A stretch of DNA of 64,000 nucleotides from CAZRZN01 sp964604565. Its GTDB lineage: Bacteria > Pseudomonadota > Alphaproteobacteria > Rhodobacterales > Rhodobacteraceae. The notes under the pieces were generated by a model, which did not search any database, was not told where the DNA came from, and saw only the letters and a program-made list of their open reading frames with translations. Shown here piece after piece: positions 61,482 through 64,000 of the stretch. The position numbers were made by a program, and so were the translations under genes. How positions within the stretch are numbered: the first letter of the stretch is position 1; each line of letters starts with the position of its first letter. Where the stretch lies: positions 1 through 64,000 of the forward strand of contig CAZRZN010000001.1 in assembly GCA_964604565.1 (NCBI GenBank). Direction: 5' to 3'.

Positions 61482-62588
61482 TCAGTTGGCGACCGCGGTA
61501 GCCTGAGCCGACACACCCAGAACGGCACCTATCAGACCAAAGACGGTTTGTGCGGACGTGACCGGGCTTTCGGTTGCCAGAACGGTATCCCCCGGCTGGA
61601 TATGGAACTTGCGCGCCGCGAACAAGCCATCCGCGCTTGTCAGATCAAGCGTAAAGACGACTTGCTGCATGGTCGGACCCGATCCGGAAGGGCGGATTGC
61701 GGTAGCGTCATATTCGCGCAGAACCAGAACACCTTCTGGGTCGGCACGGGAATCCGAAAGGCCGCCCATCAAGGAAACAGCTTCCAGAGCGGAAACAAAA
61801 TCCTTTGGGAAGTAGATCAGGTTCTCGACGCCGCTTGCACCCAAGGCGGTAAAGCTACGATCGTCAGGGCGCACCACCACCGTATCCCGAGGAAGAAGCA
61901 GGGCGTTCTTGGCCCCATTTGCAAGCAACACCTCGGCTGAAATCTCATACGTCTTAGACCCACGAAGCAAACGAACGCGAGGGTTGCGCAAGGTGGGAAC
62001 CACACCGCCCGCATCCGCCAAAAGATTGAGGATATTGTAGTTTCGCGAGGGCATCGGGTAGGCGCCCGGCTTCGCGACGCCGCCGACAACGTCGACAGCG
62101 TTGTCGCGCCCTTGCTGGAGGCGCAATTGCACTTGGGCGGAAGGCATGATCGGCTCCAGCCGTTGCTGAATCTTCGATCGCGCACCGGAGGGGGTCAAAC
62201 CCCGTATTCCCACCTTGTTGACATAAGGGAGAAAGATCGAGCCTTGCGGATCGACCTCAAGACCGTCAATTTTTGTGAACCGCTGACCGGGATTGGTCAA
62301 CAAGGAGTTTTCCTGGCTGTCCCAGATCGTGATGTTGACCAAGTCTCCGGTGCGAATGACCGACGAATTGCTGCCGTGGGATGTGTCTGGCCAATGGTTG
62401 CCTGCGTGCCAATCGTAAGACGCCCATGAAAGCAGTCCCGGCAAATTTTCCCGTGTTACTTCGACCACCTGAAACGTGGGCTCTGCGGAGTCCTTTTCTC
62501 GCAGAACCTCAGATTGCACGGCAGCGCCCCGGGGGAGGCTGCAGGCTGACACCGACAGGACGACGAGCAGAAGTGTGATGAGTCTCAT
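61482..62588 (-). CDS. Polysaccharide export outer-membrane lipoprotein (OPX, Wza-like)
   Basis: A 368-residue OPX-family protein that forms the outer-membrane pore for exopolysaccharide or capsule. The signal peptide ends in the lipobox SVSAC (Cys16). The export domain IRTGDLVNITIWD is near 80, followed by SLBB-like repeats (VDVVGGVAKPGAYPMPSRNYNILNLLADAGG) and LREYDATAIR. ATG at 62588 is chosen; the frame extends upstream antisense to the epimerase-like gene. It is divergent from the epimerase-like gene, with 104 bp between the starts. Confidence 0.93.
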   Translation of the reverse strand: MRLITLLLVVLSVSACSLPRGAAVQSEVLREKDSAEPTFQVVEVTRENLPGLLSWASYDWHAGNHWPDTSHGSNSSVIRTGDLVNITIWDSQENSLLTNPGQRFTKIDGLEVDPQGSIFLPYVNKVGIRGLTPSGARSKIQQRLEPIMPSAQVQLRLQQGRDNAVDVVGGVAKPGAYPMPSRNYNILNLLADAGGVVPTLRNPRVRLLRGSKTYEISAEVLLANGAKNALLLPRDTVVVRPDDRSFTALGASGVENLIYFPKDFVSALEAVSLMGGLSDSRADPEGVLVLREYDATAIRPSGSGPTMQQVVFTLDLTSADGLFAARKFHIQPGDTVLATESPVTSAQTVFGLIGAVLGVSAQATAVAN

Positions 62589-62692
62589 TCTGATAAACAA
62601 TCCGATCCCCAATCGGTTTTCCAACTTTCTAGCGTCTCTCTGCGCTGATAGACAGTCCATCTGTTGAACGAAAGCAATATGAGAGACAAACC

Positions 62693-63538
62693 GTGGCAGT
62701 AAGACAGCAATCCTATGCTGTGGTGCTTTTGGGGGCCAGTGGAAAACTTGGCCGAATGGTGCAGGCGGTCTGGCGTTCGGGCAGTTTGACGCTTGCACCT
62801 GTGGTGCGATCAGGGCCGGTGCAGCCGGGCGAAATCCGCTGGGCACCAGGCGACAGCTTTCCCGGTCTGTCGCGCGTTGCTGCCGTTTTGGCGCTGTGGG
62901 GCGTAACGCCGGGTCCGGGCCGCAATTTGAAAGCCAACACAGATCTGGCGCGGAGCGCAATGGATTTGGGTGAGGCCCTTGGGGCAGGGGCGGTGATTCA
63001 CTGTTCCAGCGCGGCGGTCTACAAACCCGCCCAGACGGCGATCTCTGAAAGCGTTCAACCGGATCCCCAGTCGGCCTATGGATCGGAAAAATGGAAGATG
63101 GAGCAAGCGATCCTCGCCGAGGCCAGAAAAGATGGGCCGCGGCAGATCATTCTCAGGATTGCCAATGTGGCCGGAGCGGATAGCCTTTTCGGAAATTTGC
63201 GGGTGAACCGCAAAATCACGCTTGATCGTTTTGGTGACGGTCAGGGACCCGTGCGCAGTTATGTTTCGCCCTTTGATTTGGTCAAGGCGATCGAGGCGCT
63301 GGTCCAGGATCAGTCTGCAAGCGGCGTTTTCAACGTTGCCGCGCCAGTCCCTACGGCCATGGAAGATATCGCAAAAGCATGTGGCGCGGGTGTGAGTTGG
63401 CGTCCAGCACCGGAGACGGCCTTTCAATTGATGTGGATAGACACCGCACGTCTGGAAAAATTTGTCTCATTGTCACGTGGCGGTGCCGATGCGGCCCTTC
63501 TGGCAGACGGTGCGCGCCGAACCGGTATCTGGCCATGA
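62693..63538 (+). CDS. NAD-dependent epimerase/dehydratase-like protein
   Basis: A 281-residue extended-SDR protein. The cofactor motif GASGKLGRM is at 14-22, with CSSAAVYKP and YGSEKWKME (active-site Y-x3-K) in the expected places. It probably modifies a sugar nucleotide for exopolysaccharide. Start is GTG at 62693 after GAGAGA. Its stop overlaps the sugar transferase start (ATGA). Confidence 0.88.
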   Translation: MAVRQQSYAVVLLGASGKLGRMVQAVWRSGSLTLAPVVRSGPVQPGEIRWAPGDSFPGLSRVAAVLALWGVTPGPGRNLKANTDLARSAMDLGEALGAGAVIHCSSAAVYKPAQTAISESVQPDPQSAYGSEKWKMEQAILAEARKDGPRQIILRIANVAGADSLFGNLRVNRKITLDRFGDGQGPVRSYVSPFDLVKAIEALVQDQSASGVFNVAAPVPTAMEDIAKACGAGVSWRPAPETAFQLMWIDTARLEKFVSLSRGGADAALLADGARRTGIWP

Positions 63539-64000
63539 AGATGCAGCGTAGGCTTTTGCATATACTGGATTTTCTTTACGCCTTTGGGCTGACGGTCCTG
63601 TTGTCTCCACTGCTGCTTTACGTTGCGGTTCTGGTTTATCGAAACGACGGGTGGCCCATCATTTATCGGTCTGAACGAATGCACAGCCCTGACAAACCTT
63701 TCATGCTGTGGAAATTCCGCACAATGACAAACGCACAGGAGGACAGTGGTGTGACCGGGCCGACAAAGCGCGCGCGGATCACCCCGACAGGAGCCTTCTT
63801 GCGTCGAAAACGGTTGGATGAATTGCCCCAGCTTTGGAACATTCTTCGGGGCCACATGGGTTTTGTCGGGCCGCGGGCCCCGCTGCGGCGTTACGTGGAG
63901 AAATACCCGGAGATCTATGCCGAGGTGCTGAAAGAACGCCCCGGAATTACGGGTCTTGCATCCATGGCCTATCACAAGACGGAGGAACGTCTGCTGGCGG
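63535..64000 (+). CDS. Undecaprenyl-phosphate sugar transferase, N-terminal part (cut by window end)
   Basis: A partial gene: the frame opens with ATGAAGATG at 63535 and runs off the window, 155 codons visible. One membrane helix (FGLTVLLSPLLLYVAVLVY, about 17-35) is followed by the bacterial sugar transferase pattern WKFRTM, KRLDELPQLWNILRGHMGFVGPR and ERPGITGLASM. Such enzymes load the first sugar phosphate onto undecaprenyl phosphate. It starts the priming step of the polysaccharide locus with the epimerase-like gene. Confidence 0.93.
   Translation, partial: MKMQRRLLHILDFLYAFGLTVLLSPLLLYVAVLVYRNDGWPIIYRSERMHSPDKPFMLWKFRTMTNAQEDSGVTGPTKRARITPTGAFLRRKRLDELPQLWNILRGHMGFVGPRAPLRRYVEKYPEIYAEVLKERPGITGLASMAYHKTEERLLA

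Overview
The window is 64 kb of high-GC chromosomal DNA from an alphaproteobacterium, most likely a marine Rhodobacteraceae (Roseobacter group). The evidence is the gene order addA-trxA-hslV-hslU, hemW-parB-parA-rsmG-mnmG-mnmE-rho, and maf-aroE-coaE-dnaQ-secB-fxsA-Tim44-mltA-smr; the protein-level character of the genes; and parS sites of the standard TGTTTCACGTGAAACA type. No tRNA, rRNA, transposase, prophage or CRISPR array was seen. It looks like core, vertically inherited chromosome next to the replication origin.

Layout. 1-3.9 kb: the end of addA, thioredoxin, the HslVU protease, and a small secreted protein resembling the VHL beta domain. 4.1-9.6 kb: a four-gene peptide-type ABC importer on the minus strand. 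9.7-15.4 kb: proline iminopeptidase, ubiG, a MarR regulator, grxC, comF, a methyltransferase, ferrochelatase and a 63-residue exported peptide. 15.6-17.6 kb: two L,D-transpeptidases flanking a CAP-domain lipoprotein (cell wall). 17.7-25.8 kb: one tightly overlapping minus-strand operon of three MsbA-type ABC exporters, a P-loop kinase-like protein, an Fe-S RNA m5U methyltransferase and a bacterial voltage-gated sodium channel. 26-33.9 kb: CCA transferase, two Nudix hydrolases, Hsp33, a receiver-PP2C phosphatase facing an HPt protein, an SDR, threonine deaminase and a membrane protein. 34-44 kb: argG, msrA, a PfkB kinase, malic enzyme, mutS, grpE and hrcA.

44.1-60.2 kb is the origin-proximal block. 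rph-rdgB-hemW (plus strand) converges on parB. The minus-strand run rho-mnmE-mnmG-rsmG-parA-parB points left, and maf-aroE-coaE-dnaQ points right. Between rho and maf lies a 526-bp gene-free region with an AT-rich stretch, degenerate DnaA boxes and a perfect TTAA-N7-TTAA (CtrA-type) box, which I propose as oriC. Two perfect parS sites (in rsmG and at the mnmG start), one near-perfect site in coaE and one decayed copy in mutS surround it. 60.2-64 kb: an MFS transporter, then the start of an exopolysaccharide locus (OPX export lipoprotein, sugar-nucleotide epimerase-like protein, sugar transferase cut by the window end).

I found no wholly novel system. The best leads are the candidate origin with its parS geometry, the VHL-like secreted protein, and the ABC-exporter/sodium-channel operon.
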